A DNA stretch of 64,000 nucleotides from assembly GCF_900115605.1 (NCBI RefSeq), contig NZ_FOXC01000007.1:18629-82628 (forward strand). The letters run 5' to 3'. This DNA is from Halolactibacillus halophilus (GTDB lineage Bacteria; Bacillota; Bacilli; Bacillales; Amphibacillaceae). Shown in pieces: positions 44,412 to 52,388 of this stretch. How positions within the stretch are numbered: position 1 is the first letter of the stretch; the number at the start of each line of letters is the position of its first letter. The notes under the pieces were generated by a model, which made no database searches, was not told the DNA's origin, and saw only the letters and a list, made by a program, of their open reading frames with translations. Made by a program: the position numbers and the translations under genes.

Positions 44412-46688
44412 CTAGCTATGACAAGCGACACATTCATTAATTTCTGCTTGTGACGTCGAGCGTACATAGTACGTTGTTTTTAATTTATTATGGTAGCTGG
44501 CTAAGTGTAGGTCAAGTAGTTCTTTTGCCTTAATATCATGACGGACATATAAATTAAAGCTGATACCTTGATCGATATGGCGTTGTCTTTTAGCATTTTG
44601 TTCGATACTCTTTTGTTGGTCGAGTTCATGGCGTGCTTTTAAATAATAGGGATACGTCTTCGGCGTTAAATCTGGGACAGTGACTTTGAATTTAAAGTTT
44701 TTCTTTTCTTCTGCATACATGAGTGCATAAATGGGATCAATTCCATCGGTAGACCCGCCTATTTTAGCTGTTGAACTGTTGGGCGCAACCGCCATTAAAT
44801 ACCCGTTTCGTAGTCCATGTGTTTGAATCGCTCGTTGTAATTGAAGCCAACGTTCACTTTCATAGTTGCGGTCTTTGAAGTAGTTTCCGTTATCAAACTC
44901 AGAGCCTTTAAATTTAGCGTAGGGTGACTTCTCTTTAGCTAAGTTCATCGACGCTTGTAAAGTTAAATAACCAATCTCTTCATAGAGTTTATCAGCATAG
45001 TCACTTGCATCGTCTGATTCCCAGTAAATATTCTCAAGGGCAAGCAAGTGATGCCAGCCATATGTGCCAAGGCCAATTGCTCGATATGTTTGATTGGTTA
45101 AGTTAGCTTGGGCAACGGTAATCGTATTTAAGTCAATCACATTATCAAGCATCCGTACTTGAATAGGAACAAGCCGTGCTAACACATCATCAGTTACAGC
45201 GCGGGCAAGGTTAATCGATGAAAGGTTACAAACAACGAATTCACCAGGCTTTCTCACAATAACACTATTGCCCTCATCATCAATGTACTCTTTTATAATC
45301 GTTGTTGCCGACATATTTTGGGTGATTTCTGTGCACAGATTACTTGAGAAAATACTGGTTCGCCCACGTCCGTGGACATGTTTATTGGCATTTTTTCGGT
45401 TGACTTCATCCCGGTAAAACATATAAGGAGTGCCTGTTTCAAGTTGTGCCATCATTATCCGAGCCATAATATCCATTGCCCGGTATGTTTTACGTGATAG
45501 AAGTGGGTGATTGATTGCTTCATGGTATTTCTCAGTAAAATACTTTTTATCGGCTTCATCGTAAAAATCTTCTAAGCCAAGTGCTTGTCCGTTCTCATCT
45601 TTCCAACCCATCACTTGCTTGACTTCATGGGGACAGAAGGTATGCCACTCACCAATACTTCGTCCTGCCTCATCGATTTTTTCTAACTGCTCCATAAATA
45701 AGTCAGGAATGCTGACGCCAGTGAAAATATCATGCGCCTTCCGGCGCTCATCGCCATTATTCGTTTTTAAATCTAAAAATCCGTTCATGATATCTTTATG
45801 AAACACATCTAAGTAAATGCTGACTGCACCTTGGCGTTGGCCGAGTTGATCAACACTTACCGCTGTATCATTTAATAATTTAATCCAAGGAATCACACCG
45901 CTAGAATGCCCCTTGAATTTTTTAATATCAGAGCCGAGTGCTCGAACTTTACCATAATATACACCAATGCCCCCGCCGTCTTTACTAAGACGTGCCACAT
46001 CCCAATTGTTCATATAAATACCGTCTAACGAATCATCGACGGTGTCGATAAAACAACTCGACAATTGCCCGTAGCTTTTGCCTGCATTTGATAATGTCGG
46101 TGTAGCGACAGTCATATAGAGATTAGATAGTGCCCAGTAAGCCTCTTTAACAAGCGCGAGGCGTTTGGCTTTCGGTTCGTGTTGCATCAAAGTCATCGCA
46201 ATGACCATTAGCCGTTCTTGAGGTAATTCAAATAATTCTTTTTTGTGATTTCTCGCAAGGTAACGATCTTGTAACAAGAATAGACCAATATAGTTAAACA
46301 GTTCGTCTTTTTTAGGATCTATCGCTTGGCCCAATTCAACGATAGCTGGTTTTGAATAGTGACTCAGCAGCGCATCAGAATAAATACCTTTGTCTGTAAG
46401 TGTGACAATAAGTTGATAAAAATCAGGATAACTGGTAGGATCGTTATGCTGCCGGTTACGACTGGCTTCTTGATATAATTGTTTCTTTAAAAAATGGCTT
46501 GCAATAAATGACCAGTTTGGTGCATCGATATCAATTTGATTGAGTGCATAAAATAAAGCCGCTTCATTTTCATCCTTATGCTGGCTTGTCGCGACCTTGA
46601 TTTTTTGATTAAGTTGTTCGAGATTAATATTGTATCGTGCTTCTAAGTATGTAAGTTCTTGTTGAAGTTGTTCAAGTGTATCTATCAT
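44412..46688 (-). CDS. nrdE: Class I ribonucleotide reductase alpha subunit
   Basis: A 758-residue catalytic subunit that reduces NDPs to dNDPs. The cysteines are in LSSCFIDTVDDS, in SNLCTEI (radical and redox site) and the C-terminal pair ECVACHS that takes electrons from thioredoxin or glutaredoxin. NLSSINLAR and APNSSTAKIGGSTDGIDPIYA are substrate-site blocks, and YYVRSTS precedes the tail. There is no recognisable ATP-cone at the N-terminus, so overall activity may not be dATP-inhibited. ATG 46688 with GAGAGGAAG is chosen over the longer frame. Tandem NrdR boxes lie upstream. Confidence 0.94.
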   Translation of the reverse strand: MIDTLEQLQQELTYLEARYNINLEQLNQKIKVATSQHKDENEAALFYALNQIDIDAPNWSFIASHFLKKQLYQEASRNRQHNDPTSYPDFYQLIVTLTDKGIYSDALLSHYSKPAIVELGQAIDPKKDELFNYIGLFLLQDRYLARNHKKELFELPQERLMVIAMTLMQHEPKAKRLALVKEAYWALSNLYMTVATPTLSNAGKSYGQLSSCFIDTVDDSLDGIYMNNWDVARLSKDGGGIGVYYGKVRALGSDIKKFKGHSSGVIPWIKLLNDTAVSVDQLGQRQGAVSIYLDVFHKDIMNGFLDLKTNNGDERRKAHDIFTGVSIPDLFMEQLEKIDEAGRSIGEWHTFCPHEVKQVMGWKDENGQALGLEDFYDEADKKYFTEKYHEAINHPLLSRKTYRAMDIMARIMMAQLETGTPYMFYRDEVNRKNANKHVHGRGRTSIFSSNLCTEITQNMSATTIIKEYIDDEGNSVIVRKPGEFVVCNLSSINLARAVTDDVLARLVPIQVRMLDNVIDLNTITVAQANLTNQTYRAIGLGTYGWHHLLALENIYWESDDASDYADKLYEEIGYLTLQASMNLAKEKSPYAKFKGSEFDNGNYFKDRNYESERWLQLQRAIQTHGLRNGYLMAVAPNSSTAKIGGSTDGIDPIYALMYAEEKKNFKFKVTVPDLTPKTYPYYLKARHELDQQKSIEQNAKRQRHIDQGISFNLYVRHDIKAKELLDLHLASYHNKLKTTYYVRSTSQAEINECVACHS

Positions 46689-46747
46689 AGTTTTCTTCCT
46701 CTCTAAATGACTTGACATAGTTTTTCTTGAAATTTAAAAGTAACTAA

Positions 46748-46795
46748 ATACTATATATAGTATTATTATTTTTATAATTGCACTACATTTAGTAT
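46748..46795 (-). promoter_or_regulatory. Tandem NrdR boxes upstream of nrdE
   Basis: ATACTATATATAGTAT (46748-46763) is a perfect palindrome matching the NrdR box, and GCACTACATTTAGTAT (46780-46795) is a second, weaker one. Their centres are 32 bp apart, three helical turns, the spacing NrdR uses. The repressor should act when dATP is plentiful. Confidence 0.9.
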
Positions 46796-46904
46796 TATAT
46801 CGTTAAAGTTTGTTCGTGTCTATGAGTAGGAAGTATTATTTAAACTTTTAAGTTTAAATAAGATCGAGCCAAATAACCTTTCTCTATTTTGTGGTAGTTC
46901 AATA

Positions 46905-47165
46905 GTGAAAAAGAAGCGGTTTAAAACGTTATCAAAAGAAATTCAGTACTTTAATCAATTAGTGACTAAAGAGAAGAAATATTTAATTGATGAAGAATGG
47001 GAAGAAGTATGTGACGCGCTTAAGAAAATATTTTTTAAAATTCCACAAATCGATGTGTCAATGGATATATTTAAACGATTACTGTATCAAATGAAAAGTC
47101 TAATTGATTCAAGTGCAATGCAAAACATTGAACTACCCCCACCTAACATTCTCACGAATGTTTGA
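46905..47165 (+). pseudogene. Doubtful open frame ending in a repeat element
   Basis: An 86-codon frame from GTG 46905 (KKKRFKTLSKEIQYFNQLV, later WEEVCDALKKIFFKIPQ). It is helical and Lys/Glu-rich and I do not recognise it. There is no ribosome site before the GTG. Its last dozen codons (IELPPPNILTNV) come entirely from repeat copy B, which supplies the stop codon, so the original gene was probably longer and was cut when the repeat arrived. It is divergent from nrdE. Confidence 0.35.
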
Positions 47166-47196
47166 GGAAGGTGTCTTCTCGCCTTAATGCGATAAA
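47128..47196 (+). repeat. Structured repeat element, copy B (IS200/IS605-end-like)
   Basis: Begins TTGAACTACCCCCACCT. The outer stem CACCT (47140-47144) pairs with AGGTG (47169-47173), and the inner stem AACATTC (47145-47151) pairs perfectly with GAATGTT (47156-47162) across TCAC. The 3' part up to GCGATAAA is identical over 35 bp (47162-47196) to the reverse complement of copy C at 63801-63835. Confidence 0.7.
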
Positions 47197-47307
47197 GAAA
47201 CAGATCTCTTCTTAAAGAATACGCTTAATAGCTGATTGGTTTCAGCAGGGGATATTATAGTCCTCGGGCGTTCGTGTATTAACTCAACAATCAAAGCCAA
47301 AGTCTTT

Positions 47308-47558
47308 ATGACGGTGAAAGGAATTGCCTGTGATGGTGAACTATTTGCAAAAAAAGGCTGCGACTTACATGAAGTTGGTGGCCAAATGGTTTAAGGACAC
47401 TAATCAAAACCTCAATAGAGGGAAAAATACGGATTCGAAAAGTGTATGAAGGGACGGTTATTAAAGTAGGGGGATGGACACACACTTTTGAAGAGGACCA
47501 AGAATATATAGTGGCTGCTTTAGATAAAGATGGTAAACTATGCTTAACTCATCAATAA
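47308..47558 (+). pseudogene. Frame-shifted gene remnant, family unknown
   Basis: Two protein-like pieces follow each other in different frames. The first starts at ATG 47308 (MTVKGIACDGELFAKKGC) and stops at 47394; the second is open from 47373 to 47558 (RIRKVYEGTVIKVGGWTHTF, ending KDGKLCLTHQ) with no start codon. A single frameshift near 47390 would join them. No ribosome site is obvious and I do not recognise the product. The rest of 47197-47622 holds nothing else I can support. Confidence 0.35.
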
Positions 47559-47622
47559 AATAGCCGATATAAATTAAAGTTAAAAAAATGTTAGTATTTT
47601 CACTAGAGGAGCGGGTTGAGCG

Positions 47623-48057
47623 ATGCGCTACAAAAGAAAAGAGCCATTTAGATATTTATTTAACGAACCGATAGATGGAAAGTTTGCGATTATTTTAAAT
47701 CATGAGGATAAAGATAAAGTTATCCGAACAGACCCAGGTATGTTAAAAGTTATTGATCTTAGTCCAAGAGGCATGCAATTTAAGACAAAGTTGGATATAC
47801 CTACATCCAAAAAAGAATTCTATGTTGAAGTCACCTTTGAATTAGATGGAGAGATGATTGAGATGTTAGGAAAGGTCGCGTGGAAGAAGAATGAACGTGA
47901 TTGTGTCCGTTATGGCCTTGAGGGGATTGAGGATCGAAAGCGGGAGCAACAAATTATTGAAAGAGTCAAATCACTTAGTAAAAAAGCACACGCTAAAGCT
48001 AATATTTTAGAAAAAACAGAGGATTTAGAGCAGCGTGAAGCGAGTAAAGATAAATAA
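47623..48057 (+). CDS. PilZ-domain c-di-GMP receptor
   Basis: A 144-residue single PilZ domain. The second binding motif (D/N)xSxxG is DLSPRG at residues 45-50, followed by the beta-barrel strands (FYVEVTFELDG, EMLGKVAWKKN, RYGLEGI). The first motif, normally RxxxR, reads KEPFR with a lysine in the first place and an extra arginine just before it (RKEPFR), so binding is likely but not certain. A charged helical tail of about 35 residues follows. It precedes a chemoreceptor gene, suggesting a link between c-di-GMP and motility. Start ATG 47623 behind AGAGGAGCGGG. Confidence 0.82.
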   Translation: MRYKRKEPFRYLFNEPIDGKFAIILNHEDKDKVIRTDPGMLKVIDLSPRGMQFKTKLDIPTSKKEFYVEVTFELDGEMIEMLGKVAWKKNERDCVRYGLEGIEDRKREQQIIERVKSLSKKAHAKANILEKTEDLEQREASKDK

Positions 48058-48159
48058 ACAGACCAGAAAGATTCAGGTGAATAGGTACAAGATATCACCG
48101 TTTTTGAATAAGCTAACAGGAACATAAGGTTAGACATTTTAAATGAGCCTTAATGTAAA

Positions 48160-48199
48160 AGGAAAAACTATGTCAATATAATGGGTTTTTCCTTTTGAC
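48160..48199 (+). terminator. Terminator after the PilZ gene
   Basis: AAAAGGAAAAACTATG pairs imperfectly with GGGTTTTTCCTTTT about 100 bp after the PilZ stop. The remaining bases of 48058-48370 are AT-rich leader of the chemoreceptor gene with no other feature recognised. Confidence 0.7.
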
Positions 48200-48370
48200 G
48201 TAAAAGTGTGTTCTCTCTATATCCTCCAATAGGCTTAACGTTTTTAAAAATATAGTAAAATACACTTAAGAGTTGTCATTCTTTGCCGATAATAATAGAT
48301 AGGAGAGGCTAGCTCACCTGATGAATTTACCTTGAAAGGAAATGTAAGCGTTTAAAAAGGAGGAAGTAGA

Positions 48371-50215
48371 ATGGGATTATTTAAAAAGAAAAGGCCAAAA
48401 GAATTGAAAGAAGTCAAGGAGAAAAAGGTAAAAAAAGAAAAGCGTCCAAAAGGTAAGGAACAAAATAAGAAAAAACTAACAGGTGTTAAACAATCACATA
48501 AATCAAAGGTGAGAAAAATCAGTTTACATAATGTTTCAATTGGTTGGAAATATGGTTTTGTTATTATCTTTATTTTTGCATTATTGTCCATTTCAACCTT
48601 TTTAGTTACACAAGCTATCATGGGACTCGGTAATGATTTAGATGAGGTCGAAGACCAAGGGAACCGTGCGGTACTAACGACTGAATTAAGTCAGCACGTT
48701 CAATCAAAAGGTTTATCAGCAATGAACTATTTACAGTTTGGAACTGAAACGTACTTAACCGATTATGAAACCAAAAAAGCTCGCGTCGATGAACTATTAG
48801 AATATTTACAAGGAACGATTACAACTGAAAATCAACAGTCATTATATGATGAAGTCGCAAAAAATAATGATATCTTAGATGAAACTTTTTATGGTGATGT
48901 GATTGAAAATGTTGGCGCATCGGAAGAGATTCGCCGTCTTTATAGTAACCGTTTTAGTAGTGCAACCAATACAACTTCGCTGTACTTACAATACTTGAAA
49001 GATTTAATTATCGAAGACCGTGACGAGACGGTGAGAAAGGCCGATGAATCACAGCAAGCCTCGCTGATTTTACTGCTTACATCTATGGTGGGATCATTAA
49101 TCATTGGTGTTATCTTAGTGTTACTTATTAGTCGCTACATTTCGAAGCACCTTAACCATGTTGTAAAAGCAAGTGATACGATTGCTTCAGGCGACTTGAC
49201 ACAAGAGCCAATTCAGTATCAAGGTCGTGATGAAATTGGTCGTTTGAGTGCATCAATTAATGGTATGCAAAAACAACTCTTAACGATGATCAACAAGATT
49301 GATGAAACGTCTGTGGGAGTAAAGGATAGTAGTATTGCTTTAAACCAATCAGCACAAGATGTGAAAATTGGGACAGAACAAATCGCAATTACAATGGAAG
49401 AGCTTGCAACAGGGACAGAATCACAAGCAACTTATGCTGGTGATCTAGCTGAGACTATGAAGGCGTTTAGTGATAGAATCACCTCTATTAGTAAAAGCAG
49501 TGAAACAATCAACCAATCATCCAATGTTGTTTTAGAAGAAACTCAAGCCGGTAATACCTTTATGCAAAAGTCAATCAGTCAGATGACAGTGATTGATTCG
49601 ATTGTGAAAGAGGCTGTCACAAAAGTAAAAGGTCTTGATAAGCAGTCAAAAGAAATCTCAAAATTAGTTAATGTGATTAAAGATATTGCTGATCAAACTA
49701 ATCTTCTGGCGCTTAATGCAGCGATTGAAGCGGCTCGCGCAGGTGAACATGGCAAAGGTTTTGCGGTTGTAGCTGACGAGGTAAGAAAATTAGCTGAACA
49801 AGTTAATCATTCGATTGGTGATATTACTTCAATCGTACAGACGATTCAAACAGAATCAAAAACTGTATCAGAAGCCCTGTCCCATGGTAATGACGAAGTA
49901 GAACAAGGTAAAGTTGATATTACTAAAACAGGTGAGCGTTTCAAATCAATTGAACAAGCGATTGACGAGATGACTTCACACGTTAAAACAGTGATGAATG
50001 GTTTACAAGTTCTTGCGGATGAATCAGAACAAGTAAATGGATCGGTGCAAGAGATTGCATCGATTTCTGAGGAATCAGCAGCAGGTGTTGAACAAACTTC
50101 TGCCTCTGCAGAGGAAGCGTCATCTTCAATGGAGGGTGTCGCAGACGGTGCTACAGTTTTACTGGAATCAGCAGAAACTTTAAATGAAATGATTCGTCAA
50201 TTTAAAATAAAGTAA
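48371..50215 (+). CDS. Methyl-accepting chemotaxis protein with a long basic N-terminus
   Basis: A 614-residue chemoreceptor. Before the first membrane segment ([19 protein letters not shown], about 61-80) lies a stretch of some 55 residues that is about 40 percent lysine ([19 protein letters not shown] and so on), far longer than the usual few basic residues. An extracellular helical sensor domain follows (about 85-230), then a second segment ([22 protein letters not shown]), HAMP and the signalling coiled coil with the hairpin [20 protein letters not shown] and [22 protein letters not shown] sets ATG 48371. The ligand is unknown. No other chemotaxis gene is in the window. Confidence 0.92.
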   Translation: MGLFKKKRPKELKEVKEKKVKKEKRPKGKEQNKKKLTGVKQSHKSKVRKISLHNVSIGWKYGFVIIFIFALLSISTFLVTQAIMGLGNDLDEVEDQGNRAVLTTELSQHVQSKGLSAMNYLQFGTETYLTDYETKKARVDELLEYLQGTITTENQQSLYDEVAKNNDILDETFYGDVIENVGASEEIRRLYSNRFSSATNTTSLYLQYLKDLIIEDRDETVRKADESQQASLILLLTSMVGSLIIGVILVLLISRYISKHLNHVVKASDTIASGDLTQEPIQYQGRDEIGRLSASINGMQKQLLTMINKIDETSVGVKDSSIALNQSAQDVKIGTEQIAITMEELATGTESQATYAGDLAETMKAFSDRITSISKSSETINQSSNVVLEETQAGNTFMQKSISQMTVIDSIVKEAVTKVKGLDKQSKEISKLVNVIKDIADQTNLLALNAAIEAARAGEHGKGFAVVADEVRKLAEQVNHSIGDITSIVQTIQTESKTVSEALSHGNDEVEQGKVDITKTGERFKSIEQAIDEMTSHVKTVMNGLQVLADESEQVNGSVQEIASISEESAAGVEQTSASAEEASSSMEGVADGATVLLESAETLNEMIRQFKIK

Positions 50216-50235
50216 ATCAATATTAGATAGGAAAA

Positions 50236-50272
50236 ACCGCCCCATTAAGGTATTCACCTTGACGGGGCGGTA
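50236..50272 (+). terminator. Hairpin after the chemoreceptor gene
   Basis: ACCGCCCC pairs with GGGGCGGT, with AAGGT/ACCTT inside the loop. It lacks a good T-run, so it may be an mRNA-stabilising or weak terminator hairpin. Confidence 0.6.
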
Positions 50273-50302
50273 ATATGTTAGGCCACATATTGTCTGTGAC
50301 TG

Positions 50303-50560
50303 TTAGGCGTTATAAAAGTTAAGCTCTTCTTCAATAGCCGCACGGATATTATTTAAGGCATCATCAACGTCTTTCCCTTTAATTCTTTTACCGTTGACCA
50401 GTGCGAATGGTCGTAAGCGGCATAAACCACAAAAAGATAAGCAGCTACTTGTGATAACGGAAACTTCAAGGTATTCGTCTTCAAGAAGACCTTCTGTTTC
50501 AATTGTACTCAGTAAATTACTTTCACATATTTCTACAATGATAATACCGATAGTACCCAC
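50303..50560 (-). CDS. DUF1450 family protein (YuzB-like)
   Basis: An 85-residue protein of the DUF1450 family: IVEICESNLLS near the start, CLSFCGLCRLRPFALVNGK in the middle and a helical C-terminus. The cysteines C-x3-C-x2-C resemble a thioredoxin-like [2Fe-2S] or metal site, though no function is established. The GTG at 50560 is given as start, but AGGGGTG overlaps it, so translation could begin a little later. A good promoter (ATGACA-17-TATAAT) lies upstream. It is divergent from a SufR-like regulator, which may control it. Confidence 0.78.
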   Translation of the reverse strand: MGTIGIIIVEICESNLLSTIETEGLLEDEYLEVSVITSSCLSFCGLCRLRPFALVNGKRIKGKDVDDALNNIRAAIEEELNFYNA

Positions 50561-50591
50561 ACCCCTATTATTATGCTATACTGAACTGTAT

Positions 50592-50620
50592 ATTATAAAG
50601 CAACGGATCAAAGGTGTCAT
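50592..50620 (-). promoter_or_regulatory. Promoter of the DUF1450 gene
   Basis: On the minus strand ATGACA (50620-50615) and TATAAT (50597-50592) are exactly 17 bp apart. Confidence 0.65.
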
Positions 50621-50643
50621 TTAATCTGCTCATCACGTTATGG

Positions 50644-50715
50644 TATAATAACATAACAAACTTTAATAGATAAAAATTAAAAAAATGAAAGTTTGTTATT
50701 TACTTCACAAACTTT
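50644..50715 (+). promoter_or_regulatory. Promoter and inverted-repeat operator of the SufR-like gene
   Basis: An extended -10 (TGGTATAAT, 50641-50649) is followed by AACAAACTT (50655-50663) and its exact reverse complement AAGTTTGTT (50689-50697); a third copy, ACAAACTTT, is at 50707-50715. The repeats span the expected start point and leader, a plausible site for self-repression. Confidence 0.5.
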
Positions 50716-50750
50716 TTTCGTTACTATAGTCATAAGGGTAGGTGTTGAAT

Positions 50751-51422
50751 ATGGTTAAAAATAAATCAACGAGACAATCTGTTTTGGAATTATTAAAAAA
50801 GAAACAAGAATTATCAGTCAGTGGTTTAAAGGGACATCTAGACATAACAGAGATGGCAGTAAGAAAACATTTGATCAAATTAGAGGGCGAGGGACTGATT
50901 TCGTCACGCACGGTGCGGCAACCGATGGGACGACCAGTAATCTTTTATCAACTTACAAAAGCAGGAAACGATCTTTTTCCTAATAATTATGACCAGATTG
51001 CTGTCGAGATTTTGCACGATATAAAAGCTTCAATAGGTCTTGAAGCGATTGATGCACTGTTTGAGAATCGTGAACAACGGATGCGCAAAAAGTATTTACG
51101 GAAAATCTATCAAGATGATCCGTTAATAGAACGAGTTCAACAATTGGTTGATGTCCAAGAAGATAGTGGCTATATGGCTGAATTAGTTGAAGAGGAGTCC
51201 TCTGAATCTGAAGACGATGTGCAAGTTACTTTTGAACAATTTAATTGTCCAATTTCAGCCATTGCTGGTGAGTATGATAAACCATGCGAGTGCGAATTGA
51301 AATTGTTTAAAGAGGTCTTAGGAACGGAAAATGTCGAACGTGTAAGTTGCATTGCTAAAGGCGGAAAAAGTTGTCGTTACGTAGTAAAAGATGAAAAAAA
51401 GACCGTGGCTAAGTTAAAATGA
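50751..51422 (+). CDS. SufR-like iron-sulfur HTH regulator
   Basis: A 223-residue regulator of the COG2345 type. An N-terminal winged helix (STRQSVLELLKKKQELSVSGL, then LDITEMAVRKHLIKLEGEGLI) is followed by RTVRQPMGRPVIFYQLT and a C-terminal domain with cysteines in NCPISAIAGEYDKPCECEL and VSCIAKGGKSC. That cysteine pattern is the cluster-binding region of SufR-type repressors, so it probably senses Fe-S cluster status. ATG 50751 is correctly spaced from GGTAGGTG; the GTG at 50742 overlaps it. No suf operon is nearby; the divergent DUF1450 gene is a possible target. Confidence 0.83.
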   Translation: MVKNKSTRQSVLELLKKKQELSVSGLKGHLDITEMAVRKHLIKLEGEGLISSRTVRQPMGRPVIFYQLTKAGNDLFPNNYDQIAVEILHDIKASIGLEAIDALFENREQRMRKKYLRKIYQDDPLIERVQQLVDVQEDSGYMAELVEEESSESEDDVQVTFEQFNCPISAIAGEYDKPCECELKLFKEVLGTENVERVSCIAKGGKSCRYVVKDEKKTVAKLK

Positions 51423-51445
51423 TAGCTATGGTTGTTACATATACA

Positions 51446-51486
51446 AAAACGAGGAGCTATTTAATACGTTAAGTAGCTCCTCGTTT
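51446..51486. terminator. Bidirectional terminator
   Basis: AAAACGAGGAGCTA pairs with TAGCTCCTCGTTTT between the SufR-like gene and the convergent XRE gene. Confidence 0.85.
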
Positions 51487-51905
51487 TAATATTTTTTTAA
51501 TTCTTCGATTGCTGTAAGCAAAAAGCGATCAATTGTCTTTTGTTGTTTAACAGGCAAAGACCTGTAAAGGTTTAGTTGGGCTTGAAGTGGTTTGTTTTTT
51601 AATAAAAAGTCTATCAACTGATGCACTGATGCATCAGCATAATCTTCGAAGGCATTCTGGTAGTGGGCTTGAAAATCACTTAGCACAAACGTTGTTTCAG
51701 GCGCTTCACCTACAAGTGCGTCCAAAGTTATTTGAAAAATATTACTTAATTTCACGGCTATTATTAAGTCGGGAAGCACATGTCCATTTTCCCATTTTGC
51801 TACAACAGAACGTGAAACTTTTAACAAGTCAGCGAGTTGTTGCTGAGTAAATTGATGTTTTTGTCGGTAATGTCTTAAATTATGAGGTAATTGTTGCAAA
51901 GGCAT
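51486..51905 (-). CDS. XRE-family transcriptional regulator
   Basis: A 139-residue protein: a Cro/CI-type helix-turn-helix (LRHYRQKHQFTQQQLADLL, then KVSRSVVAKWENGHVLPDL) in residues 5-65, then a helical C-terminal part of about 70 residues without a recognised sensor domain. ATG 51905 lies eight bases after GAGTG; a GTG at 51914 overlaps that site. It is divergent from an unknown 90-residue gene, and the 144-bp gap holds two copies of a TGTTCTT-N3-AAGA(A/T)(C/A)A palindrome, its probable binding sites. Confidence 0.88.
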   Translation of the reverse strand: MPLQQLPHNLRHYRQKHQFTQQQLADLLKVSRSVVAKWENGHVLPDLIIAVKLSNIFQITLDALVGEAPETTFVLSDFQAHYQNAFEDYADASVHQLIDFLLKNKPLQAQLNLYRSLPVKQQKTIDRFLLTAIEELKKY

Positions 51906-51989
51906 AGTTCTCACACTCGTTTTCTAATAGAAATCATTATGGTATGTGCTCATCCTATCATGTTTTAGACATATACCTACGACTTCTCT

Positions 51990-52033
51990 TGTTCTTATGA
52001 AGATAAAAATATATAATGTTCTTAAAAAGAACA
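51990..52033. promoter_or_regulatory. Promoter with tandem palindromic operators
   Basis: TTGTTC (51989-51994) and TATAAT (52012-52017), 17 bp apart, drive the unknown gene at 52050. TGTTCTTATGAAGATAA (51990-52006) overlaps the -35, and the perfect 7-3-7 palindrome TGTTCTTAAAAAGAACA (52017-52033) overlaps the -10 end and start point. The centres are 27 bp apart. Confidence 0.65.
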
Positions 52034-52049
52034 GATGAGTGGTGGGAAT

Positions 52050-52322
52050 ATGAAGACGTGTTTATTGTTTGATCGTGAACAAATAGAAAAATCCAAGTTT
52101 CTCCAAACAGATTTTAATGTGGATGGTTGTGTTCGAGTAGAAAAGTATCAAGTAAACTACGACACGATTGAATTTCATTTAGAAGTTGAGACAAAAGAAA
52201 GTGTTTGGAAAATTGTCCAACAATGTCTAGCGATTAACTTGCCGCATGGCTATGGCTTTAGTGAGGATCCGCTAACGCGTTATGAGGAAGCTAAACTTAA
52301 ACTAAAAGCCTATCATCGTTAA
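52050..52322 (+). CDS. Hypothetical protein divergent from an XRE regulator
   Basis: A 90-residue soluble protein (MKTCLLFDREQIEKSKF, DGCVRVEKYQVNYDTIEFHL, CLAINLPHGYGFSEDPLTRY) that I do not recognise. The composition is mixed alpha/beta with no signal peptide or membrane segment, and the C-terminus ends in a lysine-rich helix. ATG 52050 follows GGTGGG. A TTGTTC-17-TATAAT promoter overlaps two palindromic operators, so it should be tightly regulated by the divergent XRE protein. It lies 66 bp before recX. Confidence 0.65.
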   Translation: MKTCLLFDREQIEKSKFLQTDFNVDGCVRVEKYQVNYDTIEFHLEVETKESVWKIVQQCLAINLPHGYGFSEDPLTRYEEAKLKLKAYHR

Positions 52323-52388
52323 TGGAAGTGTGGCTCCCACTAAAATATGCTACACTTATAGTGGTTATTAAATGGTGGAGGTGATCAT

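Noticed and set aside
50236..50272. GC-rich hairpin considered as part of a c-di-GMP riboswitch
   Set aside because: It lies downstream of the chemoreceptor gene and lacks the conserved aptamer residues.
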